Source: Myxococcus flavus (GTDB lineage Bacteria; Myxococcota; Myxococcia; Myxococcales; Myxococcaceae). From it: a stretch of 64,000 nucleotides of DNA. Where the stretch lies: the NCBI RefSeq assembly GCF_050038885.1, contig NZ_CP143624.1, positions 868,001 to 932,000 on the forward strand, written 5' to 3'. The position numbers were made by a program, and so were the translations under genes. The notes beneath the pieces are model-generated. The model was given only the letters and a program-made list of their open reading frames with translations. It had not been told where the DNA came from and did no database searches. Below are positions 51,736-60,967 of this stretch, piece after piece (within the stretch, counting starts at the first letter, position 1; each line of letters opens with the position of its first letter).

Positions 51736-52886
51736 TTCAGCCCGCGGCTGGATTTGGCAGCAAGCCAATCGCTTGGAGGACGGTGTAGGGCCTGCGCTTG
51801 TATTCGCGCAGGCGCCCCTCCAGTGCGTCGAGGTGCCCCTGAAGGGTGTCGTAGAGGTGGTTGTGGCTGACATCGTGGCGCAGCGGCCTCCACAGCTTTT
51901 CGATGGGCTGCAGCTCGGGCTGTAGGGCGGCAGCCGGTAGAGCAGTAGGTGGGGGTTGCGCCGCAGGGCCTCGTCGATGAGCCGGCCGCGGTGCCAGGGT
52001 GCGCCATCCACCAGCAGCACCACGCGCAAGAAGTCCTCGCGCGGGAAGGTGCGGCCCACCGCATCCAGATGGTGGGCAAACTGCTCCTGCATGCGGGCGC
52101 ACCTGCTCTTACCGTCCCGTCGTCGCTCGCGCTTTTCGCTGGCATACAGGTGGTGCACCAGCTCGCCGGTGGCGAGGTTGACCGAGCCGAAGACGTGCAC
52201 CACGTCCTTGGAGTCCCAGGTGCCCACCTGGGGCCGCGCGCCCTTGATGCCCAGCGTGCGCGTGAGAGTGGGCACTTGAGTGAAGCGCGCCTCGTCTTGG
52301 CTCAGGCAGACGATGGTGCCGTCGCGGCCCCCTTTTTGAGGGCTGCGATGTCCTCGGCGGCGCGCGCCTGCTTCTGGGCGTCTGCACGCAGGAAGCGGTA
52401 GGTGGGCCGGTAGGGACGGATGCCATGGCGGTGGCAGAAGTCGCGCATGCAGGTTTCACTGACACCCACGTCCTTCACCCGCGCGTCGTGCTCGGCCAGG
52501 GTGCCGTACATCCAGTTGGCCCGCGCCACCCCACAGGCCTGAGGGCCCTGCCGCCCCCACTGCTTCACCTCCTCGGCATGCGCCTCGGCGACGAGTGGCG
52601 CCTTGCCCGGCGCCCAGTGGATGCGCAGGCCTTCCAGGCCTCCCTGCCGATACAGCCGCAGCCAAGTGTATACCGTGCGCACGCCGGCGCAGACGTCCTG
52701 GGCAATCTCCTCAGGACGCCGGCCGCGCGCGGCCATCAACACCGCCTGGCAGCGCTCGGCCAGCCGCCTGTCCTGCGTCGTGCGGAACACCTCCTCCAAC
52801 TCCGCACGCTTCCGCTCTCCCAGCGTTAGCCCCGCCATACTGGGCTAACGCTCGGGCCTTGCCGGGTTCATCTGCGGGCTGAATCA
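51732..52886. mobile_element. IS630-family insertion sequence (about 1.15 kb)
   Basis: Terminal inverted repeats CTGATTCAGCCCGC (51732-51745) and its complement (52873-52886) bound a leftward two-frame transposase gene. The length is normal for IS630. The flanking TA duplication expected for this family is not obvious. The right end directly abuts the 165-bp repeat copy B. Confidence 0.85.
51737..52838 (-). pseudogene. IS630-family transposase, frameshifted
   Basis: The first frame (52838 to 52302) encodes an HTH and linker part (QAVLMAARGRRPEEIAQDV, VRTVYTWLRLYRQGGLEGL). It ends at an A5-G5 run (CTCAAAAAGGGGG), a likely programmed slippage site. The second frame gives the DDE catalytic part: SQDEARF (first Asp), LLVDGAPWHRG (second Asp). 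A further single-base loss just after LPPYSP puts ELQPIEKLW (third catalytic residue, Glu) in a third frame that ends at 51737. The first shift is normal for IS630; the second should inactivate the enzyme. Confidence 0.85.
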
Positions 52887-53060
52887 GACGAGAAACGATG
52901 GATTTGCCCAACCCCGGAGTCACACCGGACGTGTATCAAAGCCCGTCGGCGAGTATCGATGACACACGTCCCATGGGCTTCGCCTCGCGACCGGCGCTGT
53001 CATTGGATGTGGTTAGACAGAGAGCGACGCCACTCCTGTGAGTCATGAAAACCTGGGCCC
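52887..53060 (+). repeat. ~165-bp direct repeat, copy B
   Basis: This segment matches 49935-50103. It starts exactly where the IS630 right end stops, so its left part may have been cut by the insertion or by a linked deletion. Confidence 0.8.
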
Positions 53061-53362
53061 CACCCGCCAGACCGGCGCAGCAGCGCCTCGTGCAGCGGGG
53101 CGCCCCCGACCTCAGCAGGAAGCTCGAAGCGCCACACAGACGGCGCAACTCATCCGCACAAGCCAGTGTATTGCTTTTGACCCACCGCTTGGGCTTCGGC
53201 AGCCGCGCCTGAACAAGCAGACTGCGGGACAACGGAAGTTGCCATGCGCATACCAGTGACACGCGCGCGGGTGCGCAGGTTCGACATGGCGCGAAACCAC
53301 ACGCCCGCCCAACCGCAGGCAGAAGCAGCTCGTCGCTCTGCTCGAGAAGCCACGGCCAAGGC
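53061..53362. other. Intergenic, no gene recognised
   Basis: This stretch is 302 bp long between repeat copy B and the 3' end of the CPBP gene. Frames on both strands lack starts, RBS and motifs. Confidence 0.4.
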
Positions 53363-54103
53363 TCACACAAGGCCCGAGGCGAGGAGGAAGATGGCGCCAC
53401 CATGCAGCAGCGTGGCAGCCAGCACCCCCGAGCGCGCTCGCACCAGCCCCGCAAGGCAGCCCTCCCAGAGAGTGAAGAGCAGCAGCGGAAGCCCCGCGTC
53501 CGTCACCGTGAGGGCCAGGAACCCATGGCAGAACGCGAACAGCACTCCGGACAGTACCGCGGCGCGCCAGATGCCCACCGAGGGCTCCATGAGCCCCTGG
53601 ACGTACCCTCGGAAGAGCACTTCCTCATAGAAGTTGCCCAGCAGGCAGAACATGGCCAGCACTGGCCAGAGGGACGCAGAAACGGCCCCCGCCTCCCCGG
53701 CGTGCGAGCCTCCCGAGAGCAGCCACACGGGGAGCACCACCACCCCAGCGCCCAGGGTGCCCAGCGCCAATGCCGTCCCCCACCCGCCCCTGCGCCACAC
53801 CACGGCGCGCGCGAGGTCGGGGTCGGCCGTGTTCATCCCCCAGACCACGCCCGCCGATGCCACGCCCATCACGAGCAGGAAGCCCGCATCCGAGGACATG
53901 CGCAGCCAGAAGCCGCCCTCCACCCCGAACCGCCAGAGTCCCAACGGGGTCATCACGTCCCGCAAGAGGACGAAGAGCATCAACCAGATGGCGAGCCGCA
54001 ACTCCACGCGTGAGCGGGGAAGGAGTGACAGGAGGACCGCCCCCAGCATCAGACCGGGCAGAAGTCGAAGCGAATAGGCGGAAAGCAACGCGAACGTGTT
54101 CAA
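53363..54103 (-). CDS. CPBP (CAAX/Abi) family intramembrane metalloprotease
   Basis: This membrane protein of about 246 residues has seven to eight helices and the CPBP motifs EEVLFRGYVQGL (Glu-Glu-x3-Arg), FAFCHGFLAL and a C-terminal LLHGGAIFLL (His), which supply zinc ligands. Members act as prenyl-protein proteases, bacteriocin-immunity proteins or maturation proteases; which one applies is unknown. The TTG at 54103 is the likely start, since the first helix follows directly; a GTG at 54178 would add a 25-residue Arg-rich segment. It is divergent from a TetR gene. Confidence 0.8.
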   Translation of the reverse strand: MNTFALLSAYSLRLLPGLMLGAVLLSLLPRSRVELRLAIWLMLFVLLRDVMTPLGLWRFGVEGGFWLRMSSDAGFLLVMGVASAGVVWGMNTADPDLARAVVWRRGGWGTALALGTLGAGVVVLPVWLLSGGSHAGEAGAVSASLWPVLAMFCLLGNFYEEVLFRGYVQGLMEPSVGIWRAAVLSGVLFAFCHGFLALTVTDAGLPLLLFTLWEGCLAGLVRARSGVLAATLLHGGAIFLLASGLV

Positions 54104-54256
54104 GCAGGCACCCTGGGGTCCTCGCCCACGCAAGCAGGTGCGTGGGAGCCGGAGTGCTGCAAGAATGCGAGCAATCACTCGGGTTCAGCGACTCGGATTC
54201 CGCCTGGAGGCCCCGTGCCGGCACGCAACGCAGCCCTCTCGCCCCGGAGGCGGCCC

Positions 54257-54844
54257 ATGCAGCGCCGCTCCGAGCGCACCGTGGAAGCCATCCTCGCGGC
54301 GGCTGCTCGGGTTTTCGCCCAGCGGGGTTATGCGGGAAGCACCACCAACCACATCGCCACGCGCGCGGGCGTGTCCGTCGGCTCGCTCTACGAGTACTTC
54401 CCGAACAAGGACGCGCTCCTCGTCGCGCTGGTGGAGCGACACCTCGAGGAAGCCGAGGCGCTGCTCACCACCACGCTCGCCTCCGCCATCCCTGCCGATG
54501 GCACGCTGCCGCCCCTACGACTGCTGGTGCACGCCCTGGTGGACGCCGCGTTGAAGCTCCATGCCGACAATCCCCGCCTGCACCGGGTGCTGTTCGAAGA
54601 GGCCCCACGTCCTCCGCGCATCCGGCAGCGCCTGGAGTCCCTGGAGGCCCACCTGCGCGAGGGCGTGGAGGCCCTGTTGCGCGTCCACCCCGAGGTGCGG
54701 GTGCCCTCGCACGCAGTGGCCGCGGGCATGCTGGTCCGGACCGTGGAGGCGCTCACGCACCGCGCGGTCCTGGACGGAGCGCTCACGCCCGAGCTCCCCC
54801 AGGAGATGACACGGATGCTGTGCGCCTACCTCACCGCTGCCTGA
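54257..54844 (+). CDS. TetR-family transcriptional regulator
   Basis: The 195-residue regulator has a TetR HTH (ERTVEAILAAAARVFAQRGY, then THIATRAG-like NHIATRAGVSVGSLYEYFP). The C-terminal region is the AcrR-type TetR_C domain (LHADNPRLHRVLFEEAPRPP). The ATG at 54257 has GGAGG 7 bp upstream; a GTG at 54215 would add 14 residues. It diverges from the CPBP protease gene and may control it. Confidence 0.88.
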   Translation: MQRRSERTVEAILAAAARVFAQRGYAGSTTNHIATRAGVSVGSLYEYFPNKDALLVALVERHLEEAEALLTTTLASAIPADGTLPPLRLLVHALVDAALKLHADNPRLHRVLFEEAPRPPRIRQRLESLEAHLREGVEALLRVHPEVRVPSHAVAAGMLVRTVEALTHRAVLDGALTPELPQEMTRMLCAYLTAA

Positions 54845-54966
54845 CGAAAAGGCATACAGGCCCGGTGGCGACTGCCCCCAGGCGACACCGTTGATGAAAC
54901 CACCCAGGGCCTGGCCCCCGCATCCCCCGAGCACGCCGTGTTCTCAGGAGCTGCGAAGGCGGCGAC

Positions 54967-55548
54967 TCAGAAGAGACGCAGCAGGGTCAGCGAGACGGGA
55001 CCGCTGGAGAACTCGACGCCCGAGGCGAGGCACTGCGGAATCCCAGGGACGTGGGTCAGGACGAGGCTCTTGATGGCGAGCGCGTTCTCATACCGGCCGC
55101 TGCTGACGCGGCCCAGCGTCGTGACGACGGACTGCCCCAGGGGCTTCACGTCCACGCCCCCCACGAACTCGATGACGCTCTGGCTTCCATCGTTCCAGGT
55201 GACGACGTTCCGGGTGGGGATGCTCGCGAGGAGGCAGCTCGCGCCGCCCATGCCCTCCACGGTGAAGTCGCCGGAGTTGATGCCCTGGCTCATCACGTCG
55301 ATACACGACGAGTACTGCCCGGTTCCCGTGACATACACCTGCTGGGAAGCGAGGTGGATGGGGGGTGTGTAGCGCTGATTCTGACTGCCCAGCAGACACT
55401 CGACCAGGGTGAACCCGGACTGGAGCTCCTCCGGGACCTGCCCCTCCGCAGAGGCCGTGGCAGGCGCCGCCACACAGGTCAGCGCGGCGGCGAAGCCGCC
55501 CAGGGACCTACGGATGAACGCTGCGGGGGTCTGATTCCGACGCGACAT
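54967..55548 (-). CDS. Exported protein of unknown function
   Basis: The 193-residue protein has a signal peptide (basic start, GGFAAALTCVAAPATASA). The mature part is beta-rich with scattered Cys (ECLL, SSCIDV, SCLLASIP, QCLAS) and segments VYVTGTGQYSSC and VTWNDGSQSVIEFVGGVD, resembling small secreted beta-sandwich proteins of actinobacteria and myxobacteria. GGAGG lies 5 bp before the ATG. The gene stands alone. Confidence 0.65.
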   Translation of the reverse strand: MSRRNQTPAAFIRRSLGGFAAALTCVAAPATASAEGQVPEELQSGFTLVECLLGSQNQRYTPPIHLASQQVYVTGTGQYSSCIDVMSQGINSGDFTVEGMGGASCLLASIPTRNVVTWNDGSQSVIEFVGGVDVKPLGQSVVTTLGRVSSGRYENALAIKSLVLTHVPGIPQCLASGVEFSSGPVSLTLLRLF

Positions 55549-55850
55549 GACTGCCTCCGGGCAAAGCCGTGGAAGCAGCAAAATTTGAATTGACCTGAAT
55601 TCCTGCCACTACCCCGTCGACCGATACCTCGTCCAGCGATGGCCAGTGCCTGGCCCCGCGGGACAGAGGCACCAGGCGTGTCCTCCAGCCTCACTGTTCG
55701 ATTTCTGACATGTCAGACCTTGGACCCCAAACATATCCTGTCAATAGCCGCACAGCGTCAAAGGTGCTTGATTCGTGAATCAACGCGGTTTATGTCGGAA
55801 ATCCGCAAACTGAATAGTCCATTGGGGAGGTTTGCGGTTTCGGGTCAGCC

Positions 55851-56939
55851 ATGCGCTCTGATTCCTCATCCGACAGCGGTCCCCGTTCCCATGACCAGGA
55901 TTGGCGGGCGCGCACGTTCCGGAGCGTGGTTCAGCTCGTGGGCTGCGTGGGCGCCTTCATCGGCCTCGCGGGCGCAAGCTACGTCTGGCTTGAAAAATCG
56001 CTGGTGGCGGGGCTCGCGCTCGCGGTGCTCGCGGGCGTCGTCCTGGTGCGGGTCTTCATCCTCCAGCACGACTGTGCCCACCGCTCGCTGTTCCTCCGCC
56101 CGCTGACGAACGACCGGGTGGGAGCGGCGCTGGGCATCCTGACGCTGGCCCCCCATGCGTACTGGCGGGCCATGCACCTGGTCCACCACAGCACCAGTGG
56201 CGACCTGGACCGGCGCGGCGTGGGCGACATCGTGACGATGACGTCCAAGGAATACCTCGCGTTGAAGCCCGCCGAGCGCCTCCGCTACCGGCTGTATCGG
56301 CATCCCGCGGTGCTGCTGGGTGTGGGCCCCATCTTCCAGTTCCTGCTGCGCTTCCGCATGCCAGGCATCATCCCGCGCGAGCGGAAGGCCGAGCGCCGGT
56401 CCATCGCCCTGACGAACCTGGGACTGCTGGCCGTCCACCTCGCCTTCCTGTGGCTGGGCGACTGGCCCCGGTGGCTGGTGGTGCATCTCGTCATCACCCA
56501 GGTGGCGGCGGGGCTGGGCATCTGGCTCTTCTTCGTGCAGCACCAGGTGGAGCAGCCCTACTGGGTCCCTCGTGCCCAGTGGTCATTGAAGGGCTCGGCG
56601 CTCCAGGGCAGCAGCCATTTGATGTTGCCGCGCGCGCTCGAATGGCTCTTCGGCGCCATCAACCTGCACCACGTGCATCATCTCAAGCCCCAGATTCCCA
56701 ACTACCTGCTGCGTGGCTACATGCAGCAGCACGACCTGGACGGCGCGGGTGTGAAGCTCGGCCTGTGGGAGTCCGTGCTCGCCTTCCGCCTCAAGGTCTA
56801 CGACGAGGCCACCGGCAGGATGACGGGCTTTCCACCCGTTCCCCCGGAGCACGCCAGGGGACCGCTGGCCTCCGCGCCCCCCATTGAACTGCCAGGACGG
56901 CTGAGCCGCCTGATGACCTTCTCCGGCGAGGAACGCTGA
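55851..56939 (+). CDS. Fatty acid desaturase
   Basis: The 362-residue integral membrane di-iron enzyme introduces double bonds in acyl chains. The three His boxes are visible: HDCAH (residues about 67-71), HLVHH (about 107-111) and HHVHHLKP (about 267-274). Helices surround them in the usual pattern. GGGGAGG lies rather far (about 20 bp) from the ATG. It is the first gene of a rightward lipid operon and the next gene begins 3 bp after its stop. Confidence 0.93.
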   Translation: MRSDSSSDSGPRSHDQDWRARTFRSVVQLVGCVGAFIGLAGASYVWLEKSLVAGLALAVLAGVVLVRVFILQHDCAHRSLFLRPLTNDRVGAALGILTLAPHAYWRAMHLVHHSTSGDLDRRGVGDIVTMTSKEYLALKPAERLRYRLYRHPAVLLGVGPIFQFLLRFRMPGIIPRERKAERRSIALTNLGLLAVHLAFLWLGDWPRWLVVHLVITQVAAGLGIWLFFVQHQVEQPYWVPRAQWSLKGSALQGSSHLMLPRALEWLFGAINLHHVHHLKPQIPNYLLRGYMQQHDLDGAGVKLGLWESVLAFRLKVYDEATGRMTGFPPVPPEHARGPLASAPPIELPGRLSRLMTFSGEER

Positions 56940-56942
56940 ACA

Positions 56943-57665
56943 ATGCCTGATTACATCCATGTCCTCCTCGGACTCGCGCTGGGGTACGTCATTGCCTCGT
57001 ACGTCGAGTCCTTCATGCACGAGTACGTGTCCGACGCACGTCCGAAGGCGGTGCGCTTCTGGAACCGCGCGCCGTGGCTCTTCCGGCCGATGATCAACAC
57101 GCACTACTCGCACCACACCATCCATCACGTGAGGACGTACCGCAGCAACCACGTGACGCAGTTCCGGAGCGAAGAGGAGAAGCAGAAGCTCACCGAGGAG
57201 CTGCTCCAGCGGGGCAAGCACGGCCGGACCATCATCAACGGTGCCTATGCCACGCGGCTGCATGGCGAGGGCGCCTTCGTCTTCGTGGCCCCGCTGGTCA
57301 TCTTCTTCCCGGTGTTCTACTTCACGCTCAAGCCCATCGCCTTCCTCGCGGGCTGCGTGACGCTGCTGCTGCCGCCGTTCATGAGCCACTTCGTCCACCC
57401 GTACCTGCACCTGCCCTTCGAGGAAGGCCAGCGCACGGCGCCCCGGTGGCTCGCGTGGCTCTTGCGCACCCGCTACATGCGGGCCGTCTACCGCAACCAC
57501 TTCCTGCACCACCGCTACGGCGGCGTGTCCAACTTCAACCTGGTGCTGGGCGCGGACATCGTGCGGCGGCGCACGCGCGTGCTGACCGAGCGGGACCTGG
57601 CCGTCATGGCGGAAATCGGGATGCCCCTTCCCGAAGAGGCCAGTGAGCGGACCGTCCATGGCTGA
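56943..57665 (+). CDS. Histidine-box membrane protein (fatty acid hydroxylase-like)
   Basis: The 240-residue membrane protein has about four helices and a di-iron-type His pattern: HEYVSD, HYSHHTIHH, HPYLHLPFEE and NHFLHHRYGG. This matches the fatty acid hydroxylase / sterol desaturase superfamily. It probably oxidises a lipid made or shared by the desaturase. The gene overlaps the following hydrolase start by 8 bp. Confidence 0.85.
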   Translation: MPDYIHVLLGLALGYVIASYVESFMHEYVSDARPKAVRFWNRAPWLFRPMINTHYSHHTIHHVRTYRSNHVTQFRSEEEKQKLTEELLQRGKHGRTIINGAYATRLHGEGAFVFVAPLVIFFPVFYFTLKPIAFLAGCVTLLLPPFMSHFVHPYLHLPFEEGQRTAPRWLAWLLRTRYMRAVYRNHFLHHRYGGVSNFNLVLGADIVRRRTRVLTERDLAVMAEIGMPLPEEASERTVHG

Positions 57666-58734
57666 AGGCATGCACGGCTTCCACGTCCCCTGGTGGCTGC
57701 GGCATTCGCACGTCCAGACGGTTGTCCCGCACCTGGACCGGCGCCGCTACGACGTGGTCACCGAGCACGTCCGCCATGAGCTGTCCGATGGCGACTTCGC
57801 GGACGTGTACTGGCTGGGCCGCACCCGGAAAGGGCCGCTGTTCATCCTCCTGCCGGGGATGCAGGGCACCCAGGACTCCACCTACATCCGCAGCCTGCTG
57901 TCGGAGCTGTCTCGCCGGGGACTGCGCGCGGCGGTGCTCTGTCATCGCGGCGGCGCCGTGCCCAACCGACAGGCGCCCTTCTATCACGCGGGCTTCACCG
58001 ACCACCTCGCGTGGCTGGTGGGCCTCATCCGCGAGCAGGAGCCGCGCACGCCCCTGTATGGCGTGGGCTTCTCCCTGGGCGGCAGCATGCTGATTCGCTA
58101 TCTGGCGGAGACGGGCCATGCGAGCCAGTTCTCCGCGGCGGCGGCCGTGTCCCTCACGTTCTCCCTGGCCAGCACCGCCCGCCGGGCCTGCGAGGGCATC
58201 AACCAGCTCTACCAGCTCCGCGTCCTCGGCTCGTACAAGCGCACCGCGCGCCTCAAGGCCCACCTGCCGGAGTTCGCCTCGCGCGTGGACAAGCTGAACG
58301 GGCTGCGCAGCATCCAGGAATTCGACGCGCTCTTCACCGCGCCCCTCCATGGGTTCAAGGACACGGACGACTACTACGGGCGCTGCAGCAGCCGGCAGTT
58401 CCTCTCGCGCATCGAAGTACCGTTCCTCGTGCTCAACGCGGAGGACGACCCGCTCGTCGCCCGAGACACCCTCCCCGACACCCGCGAGCTGCGCGCGCAC
58501 GTGCGGCTGGAGTTGACGCCCCACGGCGGGCATCTGGGTTTCATGTATCCGCGGTCATCCGGGCTTGGCTACTATCCGCCCGCTCGGCTCGTCTCGTTCT
58601 TCCTGCAGGAGCAGTGCGAAGCACATGAATCTCTATCTCAGGATGTTGTGGGTCATGCTCTCCTCGCTCTGGAAGCCGGAGATGCGCGTGGAGGCCTTGA
58701 CGAGCACGCTGGAGCAGCGCGTCCTGCTCAATGA
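57658..58734 (+). CDS. YheT-type alpha/beta hydrolase
   Basis: The 358-residue alpha/beta hydrolase belongs to the YheT/ABHD1 group. The N-terminal PWWLRHSHVQTV motif is typical, the oxyanion region is LLPGMQGTQDS, the nucleophile Ser is in GVGFSLGGSM, the acid Asp in LNAEDDPLV and the catalytic His in PHGGHLGFMY. It likely cleaves an ester or amide lipid. The C-terminal about 40 residues extend past the normal end and overlap the next gene by 110 bp, which is unusual. Confidence 0.87.
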   Translation: MAEGMHGFHVPWWLRHSHVQTVVPHLDRRRYDVVTEHVRHELSDGDFADVYWLGRTRKGPLFILLPGMQGTQDSTYIRSLLSELSRRGLRAAVLCHRGGAVPNRQAPFYHAGFTDHLAWLVGLIREQEPRTPLYGVGFSLGGSMLIRYLAETGHASQFSAAAAVSLTFSLASTARRACEGINQLYQLRVLGSYKRTARLKAHLPEFASRVDKLNGLRSIQEFDALFTAPLHGFKDTDDYYGRCSSRQFLSRIEVPFLVLNAEDDPLVARDTLPDTRELRAHVRLELTPHGGHLGFMYPRSSGLGYYPPARLVSFFLQEQCEAHESLSQDVVGHALLALEAGDARGGLDEHAGAARPAQ

Positions 58735-59107
58735 CCTGGACCTGAACCTCCACATGAACAACGGGCGGTTCCTCACCGTCTGCGACTTGAACCGCGTCGA
58801 CCTGTTCATCCGGACGGGCCTGCTGGCCCTGATGCTCCAGCAGAAGTGGGCGCCCATCATCGTGCGCCACACCATGGACTACAAGAAGCCGCTCCGTCCG
58901 TTCCAGAAGTACACCGTCTCCATGTCGATTACGCGCTGGGACGAGAAGTACTTCTATGCCACGCACCAGTTCGTCTCGCGCGGCAAGGTGGTGGCGGAGG
59001 GAGAGTCCACCGCGGTGCTGCTCGGGCGCGACGGTGTCGTCCCGCCCGAGAAGGTGATTGAGGCCGTCACCGCACGGCAGAACCGGACGGCGGTGCAGGC
59101 CCGCTGA
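58625..59107 (+). CDS. Acyl-CoA thioesterase (hotdog fold)
   Basis: The 160-residue single hotdog domain has catalytic-site elements DLDLNLHMNNGRFL (DxDxxxHxNNxxY-type with Asp, His and Asn) and a strand/helix core with YKKPLRPFQKYTVSMSITRW. This is the THEM6/YbgC-like group acting on acyl thioesters. The gene starts inside the 3' end of the YheT gene in another frame and completes a four-gene lipid operon. Confidence 0.86.
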   Translation: MNLYLRMLWVMLSSLWKPEMRVEALTSTLEQRVLLNDLDLNLHMNNGRFLTVCDLNRVDLFIRTGLLALMLQQKWAPIIVRHTMDYKKPLRPFQKYTVSMSITRWDEKYFYATHQFVSRGKVVAEGESTAVLLGRDGVVPPEKVIEAVTARQNRTAVQAR

Positions 59108-59137
59108 CGCCCGGGCCCGGACCATCCGTCACGCCGT

Positions 59138-60244
59138 CTACAGCCCGGTGGTGACGGTCACCCCCGTGCCCACTGCGCGGGGCGTGGTCACCCCGGTCAC
59201 CAGGTTCCCCGTGGAGACCACGGAGAGCGAAGCGCCTCCATCCTTCTGATAGCTGAGCCCCGTGCTGCTCGCCGAGCCCACGCCTCGGATGAGGTTGCCC
59301 TCCACCGTCACGAACCCGGTGCCGTAGTTCACCTGGCTGATGCCCAGGTAGACGTAGCGGGAGCTTGCGTTGGACTCGCCGGCGAAGTTGAAGACCTTGT
59401 TGCCAGAGATGACGGAGCCCGCGTCCCCCTGGACAGTGGCGTTGATGCCGTACCACGTCCCCGCGGTAGTGCTGGCGCCGAAGTCCTCGATGTAGTTGTT
59501 GGCAATCGTCGTCCCGAAGAGACGTGCGGCGTAGATGGCATGCTCCTTCACGCCGTAGACGTGATTGCCCGTCACCTTCCAGCCCGCGGCGTTCTCCAGC
59601 CGGATGCCTTGCCGGCCCGAGTCCGCAATCCAGTTGTCCATCAAGTCCCAGTCGGTGCAGGAGTTGCCCGAGTCCTGGACGTAGATGCCGTACTGGCCGG
59701 AGTCGGTGATGAAGTTGTGGGTGATGCGGCCATTCACCTGCGTGTTCGTGAGGGTGGTGCCGGTGCTGCTGGTGTTCGTCAGCCGGATGCCCGAGCCCCG
59801 CATGTTCTGGATGGTCAGCCCCTCCACCGTCGAGTTCCACGACATGAGCACGACCCCATCCGTGGCGCGGCCCGTGTTGGCAGCGGCGTTGCCGTCCAGG
59901 GTGAGGTCTCTCAGGGTGATGGGATTGCCCGTGTACGTCGCGCCCGAGAGCCAGGTGTCGCTGGCGAGGAGCGCGGCGAGGTTTGCCCCCGCCGCCTGCC
60001 GGATGACCGTGCCCGACGCGTTCTGCCCGCGATAGGTGCGCTGCCCCACCAACCGGATGGTTCCATTGATGAGGCACGGGCCGTCGATGACGATTTCATC
60101 ACCGACCTCACTGGCATTGCTGGCCGCGTTGATGGCCTCGTCGTCGGATGGCGTGTTCGTACACACCACGTTGACCTGAGCGGCCAGGCCGCCAAGGGGA
60201 CTGACCATCAGGGCGCCCAGTCCCAACCGAAACCCGACACGCAT
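59138..60244 (-). CDS. Exported right-handed beta-helix protein (pectate-lyase-like)
   Basis: The 368-residue protein has a signal peptide (LGLGALMVSPLGGLAAQ). The body consists of repeated beta-helix turns (STVEGLTIQNMRGSGIRLTN, GRITHNFITDSGQYGIYVQD, DNWIADSGRQGIRLEN, GNHVYGVKEHAIYAARL) in the pectate_lyase_3/NosD style. The fold suggests polysaccharide binding or cleavage; the catalytic residues cannot be assigned by eye. The start is ambiguous: ATG codons at 60244, 60268 and 60274 are in frame and none has a good RBS. It converges on the thioesterase gene. Confidence 0.75.
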   Translation of the reverse strand: MRVGFRLGLGALMVSPLGGLAAQVNVVCTNTPSDDEAINAASNASEVGDEIVIDGPCLINGTIRLVGQRTYRGQNASGTVIRQAAGANLAALLASDTWLSGATYTGNPITLRDLTLDGNAAANTGRATDGVVLMSWNSTVEGLTIQNMRGSGIRLTNTSSTGTTLTNTQVNGRITHNFITDSGQYGIYVQDSGNSCTDWDLMDNWIADSGRQGIRLENAAGWKVTGNHVYGVKEHAIYAARLFGTTIANNYIEDFGASTTAGTWYGINATVQGDAGSVISGNKVFNFAGESNASSRYVYLGISQVNYGTGFVTVEGNLIRGVGSASSTGLSYQKDGGASLSVVSTGNLVTGVTTPRAVGTGVTVTTGL

Positions 60245-60375
60245 CGACCGAAAGTAGGAGCAGTGCATTCGCATGCACCCGGTTCTAACGCTTTCAAGGC
60301 AGGACAGACATGCGCATGACGCCGTCTGCGCCCTGCCTGTCATTTCATCGCGCATGGGCATCGCGACGCGCGCGG

Positions 60376-60843
60376 CTACCTGACTGCCTGGGACTGGTAG
60401 ACATTGGGGTCATGCCGCTCCATGAAGCGCGCGGGCGCGCCCAGCGGCTGGAATCCGTACTGCGCGTAGAGCGAGTGGGCATCTCGCGTGGCGAGCAGGA
60501 ACCGGCGCAACCCCTGCAGGTCGGGATGCGCGAGGAGCGCCTCCAGCATCCACTTCCCCAGCCCCCGCCCCTGCCACGACTCCAGGACGAAGACGTCACA
60601 GAGATAGGCGAAGCTCGCGCGGTCCGTGACGACGCGCGCGTAGCCCACCTGGCCCTCGGGGGAATAGAGCCCGAAGACGAGTGAGTTGCGGACGGCCCGC
60701 TCGACCGTCTCGCGAGGAATGCCCGCGCTCCAGTATGAGCGGGCCAGGTAGCCGTGAACGACATCCAGGTCGAGCCGTCCGGGGTCATCGGATGCGACGA
60801 ACCCGTCGTCGCGACGGACCTCGTAGGTGCGCGCCAGCGTCAT
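60376..60843 (-). CDS. GNAT-family N-acetyltransferase
   Basis: The 155-residue acetyltransferase has the acetyl-CoA motif LESWQGRGLGKWML (Q/RxxGxG/A) and the motif-B segment RRFLLATRDAHSLYAQYGF. The N-terminal segment DDPGRLDLDVVHGYLARSYW matches a common GNAT subgroup whose substrates are mostly unknown. The start was placed at ATG 60843; ATG 60864 is also possible. It is a single-gene unit. Confidence 0.88.
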   Translation of the reverse strand: MTLARTYEVRRDDGFVASDDPGRLDLDVVHGYLARSYWSAGIPRETVERAVRNSLVFGLYSPEGQVGYARVVTDRASFAYLCDVFVLESWQGRGLGKWMLEALLAHPDLQGLRRFLLATRDAHSLYAQYGFQPLGAPARFMERHDPNVYQSQAVR

Positions 60844-60967
60844 GGAGCCAGGTTGGGAGTGCATGGGGGCGCCATCATACGCAGCCCTGGCGCGCCCCGA
60901 GCCCCAATCTCCCACGCCGCCCGCCTGTGCACCTCACGGCCACCAGCACAGTTTCGCGTGCGTCTCG

